From NCBI RefSeq assembly GCF_016937515.1, contig NZ_JAFHKM010000002.1:5079001-5143000 (forward strand): a stretch of 64,000 bases of DNA, written 5' to 3'. Source of the DNA: Cohnella algarum. Lineage in GTDB: Bacteria; Bacillota; Bacilli; Paenibacillales; Paenibacillaceae. This document shows, in pieces, positions 36,719-46,484 of this stretch; position 1 is the first letter of the stretch; each line of letters starts with the position of its first letter. Under the pieces are notes generated by a model, which did not search any database, had not been told where the DNA came from, and was given only the letters and a program-made list of their open reading frames with translations. Position numbers and translations under genes: made by a program.

Positions 36719-37022
36719 CTTCGTCCGCCAGCTCCTTTGCCGCGTTGAACTCGTCCTGCACCTTGATGAAGTCCGCTTCCAGCCGATCGTAAATTTCCGG
36801 CGGCACCGTCGTTTTGAGCGCCCTGTCGAGCGCCTTGTTTTTTTTGGCCAGCTTGAAGCAGGAGGATTTGCCGCACAAATAGGCGCCCCGCCCGGGCTTT
36901 TTGCCCGTCATGTCGATCAGGATTTCCCCTTCGGGCGTGCGGACGATGCGGATCAGCTCCTTCTTCGGCATCATATCCTGCGTGGCGACGCATTTGCGCA
37001 GCGGAATTTTACGTTGCTTCAT
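36705..37022 (-). CDS. rnpM: RNase P modulator RnpM (YlxR)
   Basis: A DUF448/YlxR protein, shown in B. subtilis to bind RNase P RNA and modulate its activity. 105 residues with IPLRKCVATQDMMPKKELIR and GKKPGRGAYLCGKSSCFKLA. An acidic tail (ADEDDDE) overlaps the rplGA start by 14 bases. Confidence 0.92.
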   Translation of the reverse strand: MKQRKIPLRKCVATQDMMPKKELIRIVRTPEGEILIDMTGKKPGRGAYLCGKSSCFKLAKKNKALDRALKTTVPPEIYDRLEADFIKVQDEFNAAKELADEDDDE

Positions 37023-37069
37023 CGTCCTCTCCCCCTGTCTTGCAGCTATATGAACGGCCGGATCTGCGG

Positions 37070-38170
37070 CTAGTCGATGGTCACGCTGTCCTGATGCATC
37101 ACTTCGCCGGTCAGCGTCCGCGGCCTGCCGTACTCCTGCTCCGCTTGCGTCTCGCTCTTGATATCGATTTTCCAGCCGGTCAGCTTCGCCGCGAGGCGCG
37201 CGTTCTGCCCTTTAATGCCGATGGCGAGCGACAGCTGGTAGTCGGGCACGATGACCCGGGCCATTTTTTCCGCTTCGAACACGATCACTTCCAGCACCTT
37301 GGACGGGCTGAGAGCGTTCGCGACGTACTCCTCCACGAACTCGGACCAGCGGACGATGTCGATTTTTTCGCCTTTCAATTCGGTGACGATCGTCTGCACG
37401 CGAACTCCTTTCGGGCCGACGCACGAACCGATCGGATCGACTTCGGGATTGCGGGAATGGACCGCGATTTTCGAGCGGAAGCCCGCTTCCCGCGCGACGG
37501 AGCGGATTTCGACCGTGCCGTCGAAAATTTCCGGAACTTCCAGCTCGAACAGCCGTTTCAGCAGTCCCGGATGCGTGCGCGACAAAATGATTTGCGGCCC
37601 TTTGCTCGTGTTTTCGACTTTCGTAATATAAGCCTTGACGCGCTCGAGCTGCTTGAATTTGTCCGTCGGCATCAGCTCGGTCAGCGGAAGGGCGGCTTCG
37701 ACCTTTCCGAGATCCACGTACAAGTTGCGCGTATCCATCCGTTGAATGATGCCGGTGACGATGTCCTGTTCCTTGTCGACGAACGCGTTGTAAATCAGCC
37801 CCCGCTCCGCTTCCCGGATGCGCTGGGTGACGACCTGCTTCGCCGTTTGGGCGGCGATGCGCCCGAAATCCCGCGGCGTCACCTCGATTTCGGCGATATC
37901 TTCGAGCTGGTAATGCGGGTTGATCGCACGGGCGGCTTCGATCGAAATTTCCAGGCGCGGATCGAGCACTTCCTCGACGACCGTCTTGCGCGCGTACACC
38001 TTGATCAGGCCGGTCGTTCGGTTGACGTCTACCCGCACATTCTGGGCGGTATTGAAATTCCGCTTGTAGCTGGAAATCAGAGCCGCTTCGATCGCTTCGA
38101 TGAGGACATCTTTGCTGATGCCCTTCTCGCGCTCGATTTCGGAGAGCGCTTCGATAAATTCCATGCTCAT
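37070..38170 (-). CDS. nusA: Transcription termination/antitermination factor NusA
   Basis: Binds RNA polymerase and controls pausing and termination. An N-terminal polymerase-binding domain (MEFIEALSEIEREKGISKDV), S1 (about 135-200) and two KH domains (CVGPKGVRVQTIVTELKGEK; AIGIKGQNARLAAKLTGWKI). 366 residues, the usual Firmicute length without acidic repeats. GGAGGAA lies 12 bases before the ATG; a second ATG is two codons in. Confidence 0.97.
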   Translation of the reverse strand: MSMEFIEALSEIEREKGISKDVLIEAIEAALISSYKRNFNTAQNVRVDVNRTTGLIKVYARKTVVEEVLDPRLEISIEAARAINPHYQLEDIAEIEVTPRDFGRIAAQTAKQVVTQRIREAERGLIYNAFVDKEQDIVTGIIQRMDTRNLYVDLGKVEAALPLTELMPTDKFKQLERVKAYITKVENTSKGPQIILSRTHPGLLKRLFELEVPEIFDGTVEIRSVAREAGFRSKIAVHSRNPEVDPIGSCVGPKGVRVQTIVTELKGEKIDIVRWSEFVEEYVANALSPSKVLEVIVFEAEKMARVIVPDYQLSLAIGIKGQNARLAAKLTGWKIDIKSETQAEQEYGRPRTLTGEVMHQDSVTID

Positions 38171-38194
38171 GTGAAGATGATTCCTCCTTCGGGA

Positions 38195-38656
38195 TTAGAA
38201 CACAATGGCCAGGCGAGCCGAAGCCACTTTATCGTAAGGGATGGCCTGTTTGCGGTTTCCGATCGTCATCCGGATCATCGCCCCGTCAAAACCGTCCAGC
38301 CTTCCTTCAAATTCCTTGGCGCCGTCTACCGGCTCGTATGTCGTGATGAAGACATGACGACCGACCGCTTTCGCCACATCCTCGGGCTTCTTCAGCGGCC
38401 GTTCCGCGCCCGGGGAACTGACTTCGAGAAAATACGCATCCGGTATCGGATCCGTCTCGTCCAGCTTCGCGCTTAAATATTCGGAAATGCGGCCGCAATC
38501 GTCGATGTCGATGCCGCCTTCCTTGTCCACGAATACGCGCAGGAACCAATTGCCGCCTTCCTTCACATATTCCACGTCCACCAGTTGGAAGCCGTTCTCT
38601 TCCAGATACGGCGTCGCCAGCTCCTCGACGGCGGATTTGATTTTCGGTGCGCTCAA
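38195..38656 (-). CDS. rimP: Ribosome maturation factor RimP
   Basis: Needed for 30S subunit maturation. 153 residues with [40 protein letters not shown] and [19 protein letters not shown]. The start is TTG at 38656 after GGGAGGG. It is the first gene of the nusA-infB operon. Confidence 0.95.
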   Translation of the reverse strand: MSAPKIKSAVEELATPYLEENGFQLVDVEYVKEGGNWFLRVFVDKEGGIDIDDCGRISEYLSAKLDETDPIPDAYFLEVSSPGAERPLKKPEDVAKAVGRHVFITTYEPVDGAKEFEGRLDGFDGAMIRMTIGNRKQAIPYDKVASARLAIVF

Positions 38657-38740
38657 ATGTGTGACCCTCCCGATTGCTTCAAATGGATCGTCCGCTTTCC
38701 GCCGCCGCGCATACCGAAAAAGGCCCTTGGCAAAACGGAA

Positions 38741-38762
38741 AGAGTGGGTTTCCCCACTCTTC
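38741..38762 (-). promoter_or_regulatory. Strong hairpin in the rimP leader
   Basis: AAGAGTGGG and CCCACTCTT form a nine-base stem in the leader RNA, followed on the minus strand by TTTCCGTTTTGCC. This may be an attenuator of the nusA-infB operon, comparable to leader hairpins seen ahead of rimP in other Firmicutes. No experiment is known to me for this sequence. Confidence 0.5.
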
Positions 38763-38796
38763 TGCAGACAGTGATATCCACATGATTACCAAAAAT

Positions 38797-38826
38797 AATA
38801 TACCATAACCTGTCGCGGGCTGGCAA
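38797..38826 (-). promoter_or_regulatory. Predicted promoter of the rimP-nusA-infB operon
   Basis: On the minus strand TTGCCA (38826-38821) and TATATT (38802-38797) are 18 bases apart. The ISLre2 element ends about 20 bases upstream, so the insertion has left little room for upstream control sites. Confidence 0.6.
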
Positions 38827-38847
38827 CCTGATTTTACCGTCCGTCAG

Positions 38848-40428
38848 TGTCAAGCTAGCGTGGGCAGTCATTTAAGATGCCTGGAACGCGAACCCCGAAG
38901 GAACCTCTTCCTTGTAAGCGCTTTGCTTCGTTCTTTCATCAAACACAAGTGATTTGTCAGAATTTTTTGCCGTTATCCGCGAAGTGCTTTGAGTGCCATA
39001 CCCGTTGTGCTGCTTTGCTTCGGTCCTTGCAGCATGCGAATCATTCCAGCGATACAACCCTTGACCGGTTGCGTCACGTTCTTGAGCAATTGCCGCATGT
39101 TTATCGACTGCTGCGGCGTTGCCTGCTTACTCGCTTGTCCTTCAACCGTTCTTACCACCGTGCCCGCTTCTTGAATCCTCATCATCGTCCTCAGCATCGC
39201 CCTGACGCCTCGCTCACTCCAACTGTACCCGCCACGCTTCGTCCGCTTGGCGAATATACGCATCTGCGATTCCGCGCTTCCCATCGGGCGCATACCGCTT
39301 GTGTCGATCCCCTTCGCCTGGAGTGTTTTTCGGTAGTCGTCCAAATGCTTCTCATGCCGCTTTAGAAATCTTTTATACGGCTTCCAATCCTTCCGGTTCT
39401 CTTCCGCTATCTCTTGCTCCGACACGCCTTCCAGGACCGCCATAAGCGCGGCTGCATCCTGTTTGGCCAAAGACCGTCTCACGGTCTCCCACACCTGCGG
39501 CAAATGACCAACAAAGCGTTTCAAATCACGCGCCACATGAAAGCGGTCCAGCATGTACAGACATTGGTGAAAGTAGGATGTACATTCCCCGATCCACGCC
39601 GCGCCGTCTCCGTTCACCACAAGCCACGTGTTCTCGTCGATTTCGTAACGCTCCACCAGAAAGTCCCCGAACCCTTCCCAGAAGTCGCCGCCGCTCGTAT
39701 GCAGGTAATGCTGTTTGTTCTTCAGCTGTACCCGCTTGCCGTTCTTCTCCCAGCCTTCGTGTACGACTGCAATTGCGTTCTCCATCCCGCGCTTTTTGCT
39801 CCGCTGCAGCTTCGTGTACAGCCCATCCACTTCCACGAACAGCACGCGGGCAGCGCGCCGTTTCACCGCTGGCATCGGCTGTTGCGCACGCTCCATCAGT
39901 TTTTCCCTGATCGCTTGGTGGCTCAGCACATTGTAGCCCAAAAGCTGCTCCAGCCTCTTTGCGCTGTCCCGGTACGACGGTCCTTGGCTTGCGAATGCGA
40001 TTGCTGTCTCTTCCAAATGCGGACTGACTTTCCCGCGCCCTTCGAATTGCAACAGCTGATCCAGCAGATACACGTGTTTGCCGCTTCTACGGTCACAGTA
40101 CAATCTCCGCTTAAAGCGCACATTCCCGAACACTGTGTTGACGCTTGTTTCACGCTCGTCCTTTACTCGATAACGCTCTCGGTCCCGTTGCTCCAGGATC
40201 TGCTGATCCAGCGCCTCCAGTACCTGCTTCATCGCACGAGCGAATTCCTCCTGCATTTTCCGGAAAATCCATTGCTCAATCTCTTTCATCGTCGGCATTG
40301 TTGTGGTAAAGTGGCTCACAGGAGCTTCCTCCTTCTTGGTGTGTTGTGCGCAAACATCACTTTACCAAGGGAGAAGCTCTTTTTCTATATCCGCTTTTTC
40401 CAATTCCTACACCCACAGAGATTTTACA
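38848..40428 (-). mobile_element. ISLre2-family insertion sequence (approximate ends)
   Basis: About 1.58 kb carrying one transposase gene. The right end, read inward on the minus strand, is GTGTAAAATCTCTGTGGG; the left end reads GTGTCAAGC then GTGGG, an imperfect inverted match. No target-site duplication could be found by eye, so the ends are approximate. It lies between the rimP promoter and the chemoreceptor gene and interrupts no recognisable gene. Confidence 0.7.
38973..40319 (-). CDS. ISLre2-family transposase
   Basis: A 448-residue transposase of the ISLre2 (formerly UPF0236) family. Typical parts are RRLYCDRRSGKHVYLLDQLL, ATRVLFVEVDGLY-like RVLFVEVDGLYTKLQ with the first acidic residue, VVNGDGAAWIGE with the second, and MLDRFHVARDLKR. 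The C-terminal GSAESQMRIFAKRTKRGGYS follows. The frame is complete, so the element could be active. AGGAGG precedes the start. Confidence 0.9.
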   Translation of the reverse strand: MSHFTTTMPTMKEIEQWIFRKMQEEFARAMKQVLEALDQQILEQRDRERYRVKDERETSVNTVFGNVRFKRRLYCDRRSGKHVYLLDQLLQFEGRGKVSPHLEETAIAFASQGPSYRDSAKRLEQLLGYNVLSHQAIREKLMERAQQPMPAVKRRAARVLFVEVDGLYTKLQRSKKRGMENAIAVVHEGWEKNGKRVQLKNKQHYLHTSGGDFWEGFGDFLVERYEIDENTWLVVNGDGAAWIGECTSYFHQCLYMLDRFHVARDLKRFVGHLPQVWETVRRSLAKQDAAALMAVLEGVSEQEIAEENRKDWKPYKRFLKRHEKHLDDYRKTLQAKGIDTSGMRPMGSAESQMRIFAKRTKRGGYSWSERGVRAMLRTMMRIQEAGTVVRTVEGQASKQATPQQSINMRQLLKNVTQPVKGCIAGMIRMLQGPKQSSTTGMALKALRG

Positions 40429-40450
40429 CTATCCCGGCAATCGAACGCGT

Positions 40451-41962
40451 CTACGGCTCAAACTGCTTTTGCAACTCCTGGCTGAGTCCGTTCAGCCGCT
40501 TGATCTCGTGATCGACCTCCATCGCCGCTTGAATCAAGATGTCGCTTTTCGCGGACAACTCGTCCATCGCCGATATCCCTTGTTCGATCACCGACGCGAT
40601 CTGGTTCATCTCGCCGGTAACCGCGGAGGAACCGTTATTGACGGCGGTTATCGTCTCGTAAACGGTCGAGATAAACTGCCGCAGCCGCTCGATCAACTGC
40701 CGGATTTCCCGAAAATCGTCCGCGAACTCCATGATAAACGCGCTGGATTGGCGAACCGCCGCCTGTCCTCGTTCGACCAGCGAAAAGTTGAACCGGCTTT
40801 CATCCTGAACGGAGGTCAGCATGTCCTGGATTTCGTCGGCCGCGCGGCGGCTTTGATCGGAAAGCTTCCGGATTTCGTCCGCCACCACGTTGAATCCCCG
40901 GCCGTGCTCGCCCGCTCTCGCCGCCTCGATCGTGGCGTTCAAGGCAAGCAAATTCGTTTGCTCGGCGACCTCTTGAATAAGCCCGATCATGCTTTGCGCC
41001 CGAACGACCGATTGCTTCAAGGCGTTCATCGATTCGAAAATTTCGGCCATCGACCGGAGCACCTCTTCGTTTTGCGCCTGCAGCCGAACGACTTTCTCAT
41101 GGCTTTCCGCCGCCGCCTCCTCCGTCGCCGCCGCGTTTCTTCGCATTTCCTCCGATGAATCGATCGCGTTTTGAATGGAACGGTTAATCGTATCCAGGCT
41201 GGTCTCGATCTGCTCGACCGACAAAATCTGGTTTCCCAAACCCCCGATCACTTCTTCGAACGCAGCCATCATCTCCCGGTTTATCCGCACGTTCGAATCG
41301 GACTTTCCCGTCACGATTTCCGACGAAGCGCGAATGTGGTCCGACAAGCCCTCGACCTGCCGGATCAGGCGGCTCCGGCTTTCTTCATGCCGCCTTTTCT
41401 CCTCTTCCAGTTGGGCCGTAATGGTTTGCTTCGACCGGATTTGCAGCATCGTGGCGCTCGACGTCAGAATAAGAAATCCCGCATGGACGACCAGCATCAA
41501 AAAAGGATAGGAATCGGTCCCGAACACGAGCCGCGGCGCGAAAAAAAAGCCCCAAACATGCTGAACGGCGAACAGGGCGGTCATCAACGAAACGAGCTTG
41601 ATATTTTCAAAGTAGGCGACGGCGGCGATCACCATAAAGATGGAGAAGTGGAATTCGACTCCGCCGCCGCTCCCGCTGATCATCGAGATGCTGGAAAACG
41701 TCAGCGACAACGTAATGACAAGCGGCAGCAAACGATGATCCCGATTGCGCAAAAAAAGGAACACGCCCCATCCTAAAACAAGCATGGAAACGATTAAGAG
41801 CGCGTATTGTCCCCCGGCCGGTCCCGGAGCGGCCGTAGCTTCTCCGTGGCCCGTTCCGTGCCGGAACGGATCCATCGTTTGCGCGAAAATGAAGATCGCC
41901 GCGTTGATCGCCGCGGCGGCGAAGGCCAATTGAAGCATCAAGCGATTTTTTTTGTCTTGCAT
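40451..41962 (-). CDS. Methyl-accepting chemotaxis protein without an extracellular sensor domain
   Basis: A chemoreceptor that passes signals to CheA/CheW. The N-terminal 180 residues form about six membrane helices ([33 protein letters not shown] and others) instead of the usual two with an outer domain. The cytoplasmic signalling tip is clear: [40 protein letters not shown]. No HAMP domain is obvious. 503 residues. GAGAGGAAG precedes the ATG. It probably senses membrane or energy state or a small permeant molecule; this is inference. Confidence 0.88.
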   Translation of the reverse strand: MQDKKNRLMLQLAFAAAAINAAIFIFAQTMDPFRHGTGHGEATAAPGPAGGQYALLIVSMLVLGWGVFLFLRNRDHRLLPLVITLSLTFSSISMISGSGGGVEFHFSIFMVIAAVAYFENIKLVSLMTALFAVQHVWGFFFAPRLVFGTDSYPFLMLVVHAGFLILTSSATMLQIRSKQTITAQLEEEKRRHEESRSRLIRQVEGLSDHIRASSEIVTGKSDSNVRINREMMAAFEEVIGGLGNQILSVEQIETSLDTINRSIQNAIDSSEEMRRNAAATEEAAAESHEKVVRLQAQNEEVLRSMAEIFESMNALKQSVVRAQSMIGLIQEVAEQTNLLALNATIEAARAGEHGRGFNVVADEIRKLSDQSRRAADEIQDMLTSVQDESRFNFSLVERGQAAVRQSSAFIMEFADDFREIRQLIERLRQFISTVYETITAVNNGSSAVTGEMNQIASVIEQGISAMDELSAKSDILIQAAMEVDHEIKRLNGLSQELQKQFEP

Positions 41963-42041
41963 GAAAATGGGTTCTTCCTCTCGTTGAAGTCGGTGTGTCG
42001 CTCTATTAAAGAGGATACATTGCCCATCTGAAATATTTTTG

Positions 42042-42076
42042 AAAAAAAAGAAACCGCCCTTTCGTCGGGCGGTTTC
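42042..42076 (-). terminator. Terminator after ilvD
   Basis: GAAACCGCCC (42050-42059) and GGGCGGTTTC (42067-42076) form a perfect ten-base stem, followed on the minus strand by TTTTTTTT. Confidence 0.9.
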
Positions 42077-42092
42077 CGATGCTCGCGGCGAC

Positions 42093-43784
42093 TCACGGGA
42101 ACAGGTCCGTTACCGCTCCCTTGGCCGCGGAAGACACGAGCTTCGCGTATTTGGCCAATGCGCCGGAGGACGCTTTCAGCGGCGGCGCGCTCCAGGCGTC
42201 AGCCCGACGTTCCAACTCCTCTTCCGAAACCTCGAACGAAAGTTTCTGCGTTTCGCTGTCGATCGTTACATTATCGCCCTCTTGAAGCAGCGCGATCGGA
42301 CCGCCGTCTTGCGCTTCCGGAGCGATGTGGCCGACGACGAAGCCGTGCGACCCGCCCGAAAATCTTCCGTCGGTCAGCAGCGCGACTTCGCCGCCCAGGC
42401 CTTTGCCGACGATCATGGCCGTCACGGAAAGCATTTCGGGCATCCCCGGGCCGCCCTTCGGTCCGCAATAGCGGATGACCAGCACGTCGCCTTTGCGGAT
42501 TTTGTCTGCGACGATCGCTTCCGTCGCCGCTTCCTCGCTGTCGAACACCCGTGCGGGTCCGGAAAATCGCGTCTTCTTCATCCCGGACATTTTCGCGATC
42601 GCGCCTTCCGGCGCCAGGTTCCCCCGGAGCACGACGAGCGGCCCCGTCGGCTTCAGCGGCCGCTCGAACGGCTGAATGATCGCCTGCTCATCGCTCAGCG
42701 GCGCCGCGTCTGCCAAATTTTCCGCCAGCGTTTTCCCCGTTACCGTAAGGCATTCGCCGTGAAGCAAGCCTTTCTCCAGCAAAAGCTTCATGACGCCGGG
42801 CACGCCGCCGACGTCGTTCAGATCCTGCATCGCGTATTTGCCGCTCGGCTTCAAATCGGCCAGATGCGGAACTTTGACCCGGATGCGCTCGAAATCGTCG
42901 TACGTCAAATCCACCCCGACCGAATGCGCGATGGCGATCAAATGCAGAAAAGCGTTGGTCGAACCGCCGAGCGCCATGACGACGGCGATCGCGTTTTCGA
43001 ACGCTTTTTTCGTCATGATATCCTTCGGATAAATCCCTTTTTCGAGCAGTCGGAGCACGGTTTTCCCGGCTTCCTCGCATTCCGCCGCTTTATTCGCGGA
43101 AATGGCGGGAGCCGAGGACGAACCGGGCAGGCTCATGCCCATCGCTTCCGCGGCCGCGGCCATCGTATTCGCCGTATACATGCCCCCGCAGGAACCGGGA
43201 CCTGGACAAGCGCTGCATTCGACTTTGTGCAGCTCGTCCTCCGTCATTTTGCCGTCGTGATATTTTCCGACCGCTTCGAACGCGGTGACGATATCGACCT
43301 TCCGTCCGTCCATATTTCCGGGCTGAATCGTTCCTCCGTACACGTAGACGGCCGGCAAATTCAGGCGGCCGATCGCCATCAGGCAAGCCGGCGTATTTTT
43401 GTCGCAGCCGCCGATCGCCACCACGCCGTCGAAACGCTCCGCGTTCGTCACGATTTCGATCGAGTCCGCGATCGCCTCCCGGCTCGGCAGCGAGAAGCTC
43501 ATCCCCGCGTGCCCCATCGAAATGCCGTCGGACACCGTTATCGTATTGAAAATAAGAGGTGCGCCCCCGGCCTGCCTTGCCCCTTCCTTCGCGCGCTTCG
43601 CCAAATCGTCGATGTGCATGTTGCAGGGCGTCACTTCGCTCCATGTGCTGGCGATGCCGATCATCGGCTTCCGAAAGTCCTCGTCCCCGAACCCGACGGC
43701 CCGAAGCATCGCGCGGTTCGGAACCCGGTTGACGCCTTCGCTGATCACCTTGCTGCGAATCCGCAAATCTGGATTTTCAGTCAT
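42093..43784 (-). CDS. ilvD: Dihydroxy-acid dehydratase
   Basis: An Fe-S enzyme making 2-oxo acids for valine, isoleucine and, indirectly, leucine. Signatures are [15 protein letters not shown] and [18 protein letters not shown], with [20 protein letters not shown] near the C-terminus. The ATG at 43784 is nine bases after GGAAAGG; an ATG three codons upstream touches the ribosome-binding site and is less likely. 563 residues. It follows the GntR gene closely (stop at 43804), forming a two-gene unit. Confidence 0.95.
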   Translation of the reverse strand: MTENPDLRIRSKVISEGVNRVPNRAMLRAVGFGDEDFRKPMIGIASTWSEVTPCNMHIDDLAKRAKEGARQAGGAPLIFNTITVSDGISMGHAGMSFSLPSREAIADSIEIVTNAERFDGVVAIGGCDKNTPACLMAIGRLNLPAVYVYGGTIQPGNMDGRKVDIVTAFEAVGKYHDGKMTEDELHKVECSACPGPGSCGGMYTANTMAAAAEAMGMSLPGSSSAPAISANKAAECEEAGKTVLRLLEKGIYPKDIMTKKAFENAIAVVMALGGSTNAFLHLIAIAHSVGVDLTYDDFERIRVKVPHLADLKPSGKYAMQDLNDVGGVPGVMKLLLEKGLLHGECLTVTGKTLAENLADAAPLSDEQAIIQPFERPLKPTGPLVVLRGNLAPEGAIAKMSGMKKTRFSGPARVFDSEEAATEAIVADKIRKGDVLVIRYCGPKGGPGMPEMLSVTAMIVGKGLGGEVALLTDGRFSGGSHGFVVGHIAPEAQDGGPIALLQEGDNVTIDSETQKLSFEVSEEELERRADAWSAPPLKASSGALAKYAKLVSSAAKGAVTDLFP

Positions 43785-43803
43785 TTTATTCATCCTTTCC
43801 GCT

Positions 43804-44469
43804 TTAGATTAGCGCGTGCAGCTCGTGCATCGGACGGATCAGGTTTTGCTTCATCATGCCGGATGCCAGCCCGGAATCCCGCTTTTCGAGCGCGGATATA
43901 ATCGCGGCATGCTCTTCCACCGATGCCTGCGTCGCCGTCACGGGCTGCTTGAGGAACACGTACTTGAATCTGCGAATGTGAATTTGCAGCGATGCGCTGT
44001 AGGATGCGACGTACGGATTGTCCGACGCGTCCACGACGACGTTATGGAACTGCTCGTCGAATTCCATCGCCTGATAAGGCCTTTCGCTTTCGATCGCCTC
44101 CGCGAACCGGGCGTTGAGCTCCTTCAACGTCTCGATCTGTTCCGGCACGATCAGGCGGGCCGCATCCTCGGCCGCCAGCGCGTGCAGCGCCGCAAGCGTC
44201 GGATACAGCTTGAATATATCTTCCTTCTCGATGCTCGTGACGCGCGTTTCCTTGCCGGGAAACATGGCGACCAGGCCTTGCACTTCCAGCAGCTGAAGCG
44301 CCTCCCGGATCGGCGTCCGGCTGACCGCCAGCGATTCCGCAAGCTCCGCATCGATCAGCTTTTCCCCCGGACCGAGCGTCCCGTCGATAATCCAGCGCTG
44401 GATTTGGGAAAATACGCGTTCCTTGGCCGACATTCGAATCGGCGACGAAAAATTGGGCGGGATCGGCAT
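43804..44469 (-). CDS. GntR-family transcriptional regulator (FadR type)
   Basis: A winged helix-turn-helix at about residues 14-75 ([40 protein letters not shown]) and an all-helical FCD effector domain (about 85-215; [43 protein letters not shown]). ATG at 44469 with GGAGGA is chosen over a longer frame. 221 residues. It lies upstream of ilvD in the same operon, suggesting that it controls ilvD and itself; a dyad overlaps its own -10 box. Confidence 0.88.
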   Translation of the reverse strand: MPIPPNFSSPIRMSAKERVFSQIQRWIIDGTLGPGEKLIDAELAESLAVSRTPIREALQLLEVQGLVAMFPGKETRVTSIEKEDIFKLYPTLAALHALAAEDAARLIVPEQIETLKELNARFAEAIESERPYQAMEFDEQFHNVVVDASDNPYVASYSASLQIHIRRFKYVFLKQPVTATQASVEEHAAIISALEKRDSGLASGMMKQNLIRPMHELHALI

Positions 44470-44495
44470 TCGGATCCTCCTTTTTGAATTTGTTA

Positions 44496-44529
44496 TATGC
44501 AATATATCGCATACATATATTGATTTCAA
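44496..44529 (-). promoter_or_regulatory. Promoter of the GntR-ilvD unit with an overlapping operator-like dyad
   Basis: On the minus strand TTGAAA (44529-44524) and TATATT (44506-44501) are exactly 17 bases apart. TATGC-N8-GCATA (44496-44513) overlaps the -10 box. The placement suggests repression by the GntR protein itself. Nothing is seen in 44530-44676. Confidence 0.6.
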
Positions 44530-44676
44530 TAGTTTTTTTCCGAGTTTACTCAATCGCGTGCCTCTGTTTGCGTTTGGATGCTTGAAATGAGTCACCGCGA
44601 CTCAACTGGATCGCGCGAGAGCAGCAAAACTTCTTTCGGAAGACGAAGAACTTATCCATTCAGATAGGCAGCACAA

Positions 44677-44703
44677 AGCCCGCCAGGCTTCGCCTGACGG
44701 GCT
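44677..44703. terminator. Hairpin terminator after the DUF350 gene
   Basis: AGCCCGCCAGGC and GCCTGACGGGCT pair around TTC. The T run is better on the plus strand (AATTTTT) than on the minus strand (TTTGTG), so it may act in both directions. It lies 44 bases past the DUF350 stop. Confidence 0.6.
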
Positions 44704-44746
44704 CGCAATTTTTAACCTATTCCCGCATTTCCGGCAGCGGCGTCCG

Positions 44747-45151
44747 TTACATGAGAAACGTACCGATGACGATCGACGTCCCGATGATGATCGATCTCAG
44801 AAGTTGGGCGACGGCCAGATTACCTTTGGCGATTTCGTCGCAAACTTTGAATTTCGGCGTCAGGAAATCGAAAATCAAATAGACGAGGCATTGAATGACG
44901 ATGCCGACTCCGGACCAGACGATCATGGCGAGCCAGTCGTCCGAGCCGAAGGACACCATCGCGACGATGATGCAAAGCCCGAGCAGCTTGCTTCCCATGT
45001 ACAGCCCTGCCGCTTCGTTGCCTTTGGCGATTTCCTCGCCGTCGTCGAATCGGGTCAGCTTGCCGAACGCGAACGCTCCGACCAGCAGCACGATCAGAAG
45101 AATGCCGATCCCGATCGCCACGTTCAATAAATCGATTCCAAAATCTTTCAT
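44747..45151 (-). CDS. DUF350 inner-membrane protein (YjfL-like)
   Basis: 134 residues with four predicted membrane helices arranged as two similar pairs: NVAIGIGILLIVLLVGAFAF, LYMGSKLLGLCIIVAMVSFG, WLAMIVWSGVGIVIQCLVYL and QLLRSIIIGTSIVIGTFL. Conserved polar loops FDDGEEIAKGNEAAG and CDEIAKGNLAVA repeat the motif EIAKGN, typical of DUF350. ATG overlaps the stop of the ligase gene (ATGA). The biochemical role is unknown; in E. coli yjfL sits with yjfM and yjfC in a comparable cluster. Confidence 0.88.
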   Translation of the reverse strand: MKDFGIDLLNVAIGIGILLIVLLVGAFAFGKLTRFDDGEEIAKGNEAAGLYMGSKLLGLCIIVAMVSFGSDDWLAMIVWSGVGIVIQCLVYLIFDFLTPKFKVCDEIAKGNLAVAQLLRSIIIGTSIVIGTFLM

Positions 45152-46479
45152 CCCACTGTTCCTCCCTTATGGATTATCGCCGGACAGTAATACGCCATAT
45201 CCCCCGTAATTTTGCCGCCAACCCGGGGCAGCAGTCCGCAATAGCGCCCGCCGACGACAAACGCCCCCGTCAGCAAATAGCCGGTATACGGCCCGTCCTC
45301 CGTCTCGATCGTAAGCTCCTGCATCGGAAATAGCCGCTGGTACATTTTCGGCTGGCGCTCGTAATATTGCCGCGTTTCCGGCGTCTCGCCGTCTTCGGCG
45401 CCCCACTCGTCCAGAAGGAGGCGCCCCGCGTCGTCATACAGGGCCGTCCCTTTGCCCTCGCGTCCCCAATACCCTTTGGCGACGTAGGGCGTCCCCGTCC
45501 GAACGAAAAGCGTATTCTCGTAATATGCGGGGAGCAAATACGTTTCGATCGTCTTCGCGTCTTCGGCATCGAACAGCTGAAATCCGCAGTACGCTTCGGT
45601 TTCGTCCCGGCGTTCGTACAACGACCAAATCAAAGCCATGAATCCTTTGCTCTGCGTTATAATGCTCTGCGCCGGATTGATCAGTCCGAGCTTGCCCAAC
45701 TCGACCAGCTTCAGCAAATGGCGGCCGACCGGTTCCCCCGTTGCCTCCTCGGTATCGTGAACGAGATATTCGAGCGGGTACAGCCGGTACAAGATCGAAA
45801 TTCGCTCGCCGTTCAAATAAAGGCCGTCGCCCGGCACGATTTCCAGTTCCTCCAGGGGAGCGTACGCCGTGCGATAACCCGCTTCGCCGACCGCGTTCCG
45901 CACGTACTCGGCGTTGATCCGATCCTCCAGATGCCAGCCGTAGCTGGAAAAAACGATCAGCCCGTCGAGGCCGTTCGAGCGGTAGTGTTCGATAAGCTCT
46001 GCAAAAGCGGTCCGTATCGCCGATCGCATCCCTCCGGACGTCGCGGGATGCGGCGAATGCCGCTTCGCCAGCTCGCACGCCAAATAAGCCGTTTCCGGGA
46101 CGCCTGTCGGCGTATCCGTATTGTTTTCGATGCATTTCATTCCCGCCTCGTTCACGATCCAGTCCTGGCGAGACAGGCCGTGAAACGGAACCTCCACCCG
46201 GGCTGCGGCGAGCAGCGCGGGATGAAGGCCGAGGTACGTTTTCAAAAAGGAATCGGGCAAAAAACGCTGGGCGAACCGCAGCGCTTTCCAAAACACGTTG
46301 TCGACGCTCTCGGCCGCCGCGCGAATCGCTTCGACCTCCGTCTCCCCGTAATGAACGAAGGACGGCACGCAGTACTCCTTGCCGTACATCCGGTGGTAGG
46401 GAACGGCATCCGCAAGCTCGTCCCGGAACACTTCGTCGTGGGAAAGTCCGATTCGGCTTATCCGGTTTATCCGACTCAT
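45148..46479 (-). CDS. Glutathionylspermidine synthase-like ATP-grasp ligase (YjfC/YgiC-like)
   Basis: An ATP-grasp amide ligase of the Gsp synthase C-terminal family, 443 residues and without the amidase half. Motifs: KCIENNTDTPTGVPETAYLA, SIITQSKGFMALIWSLYE, TPYVAKGYWGREGKGTALYD (phosphate-binding loop region) and YTGYLLTGAFVVGGRYCGLL. YgiC/YjfC proteins are not proven to make glutathionylspermidine, so the substrate is open. It starts five bases after the lipoprotein gene stop and overlaps the DUF350 gene by four bases, so translation is coupled. Confidence 0.88.
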   Translation of the reverse strand: MSRINRISRIGLSHDEVFRDELADAVPYHRMYGKEYCVPSFVHYGETEVEAIRAAAESVDNVFWKALRFAQRFLPDSFLKTYLGLHPALLAAARVEVPFHGLSRQDWIVNEAGMKCIENNTDTPTGVPETAYLACELAKRHSPHPATSGGMRSAIRTAFAELIEHYRSNGLDGLIVFSSYGWHLEDRINAEYVRNAVGEAGYRTAYAPLEELEIVPGDGLYLNGERISILYRLYPLEYLVHDTEEATGEPVGRHLLKLVELGKLGLINPAQSIITQSKGFMALIWSLYERRDETEAYCGFQLFDAEDAKTIETYLLPAYYENTLFVRTGTPYVAKGYWGREGKGTALYDDAGRLLLDEWGAEDGETPETRQYYERQPKMYQRLFPMQELTIETEDGPYTGYLLTGAFVVGGRYCGLLPRVGGKITGDMAYYCPAIIHKGGTVG

Positions 46480-46484
46480 GCGGC

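Noticed and set aside
33574..36792. 1072-codon open frame on the plus strand opposite infB
   Set aside because: Antisense to IF-2, including its repeats; no ribosome-binding site or known domain.
38835..40445. Target-site duplication flanking the ISLre2 element
   Set aside because: No matching 8-10 bp direct repeat could be found at the two predicted ends.
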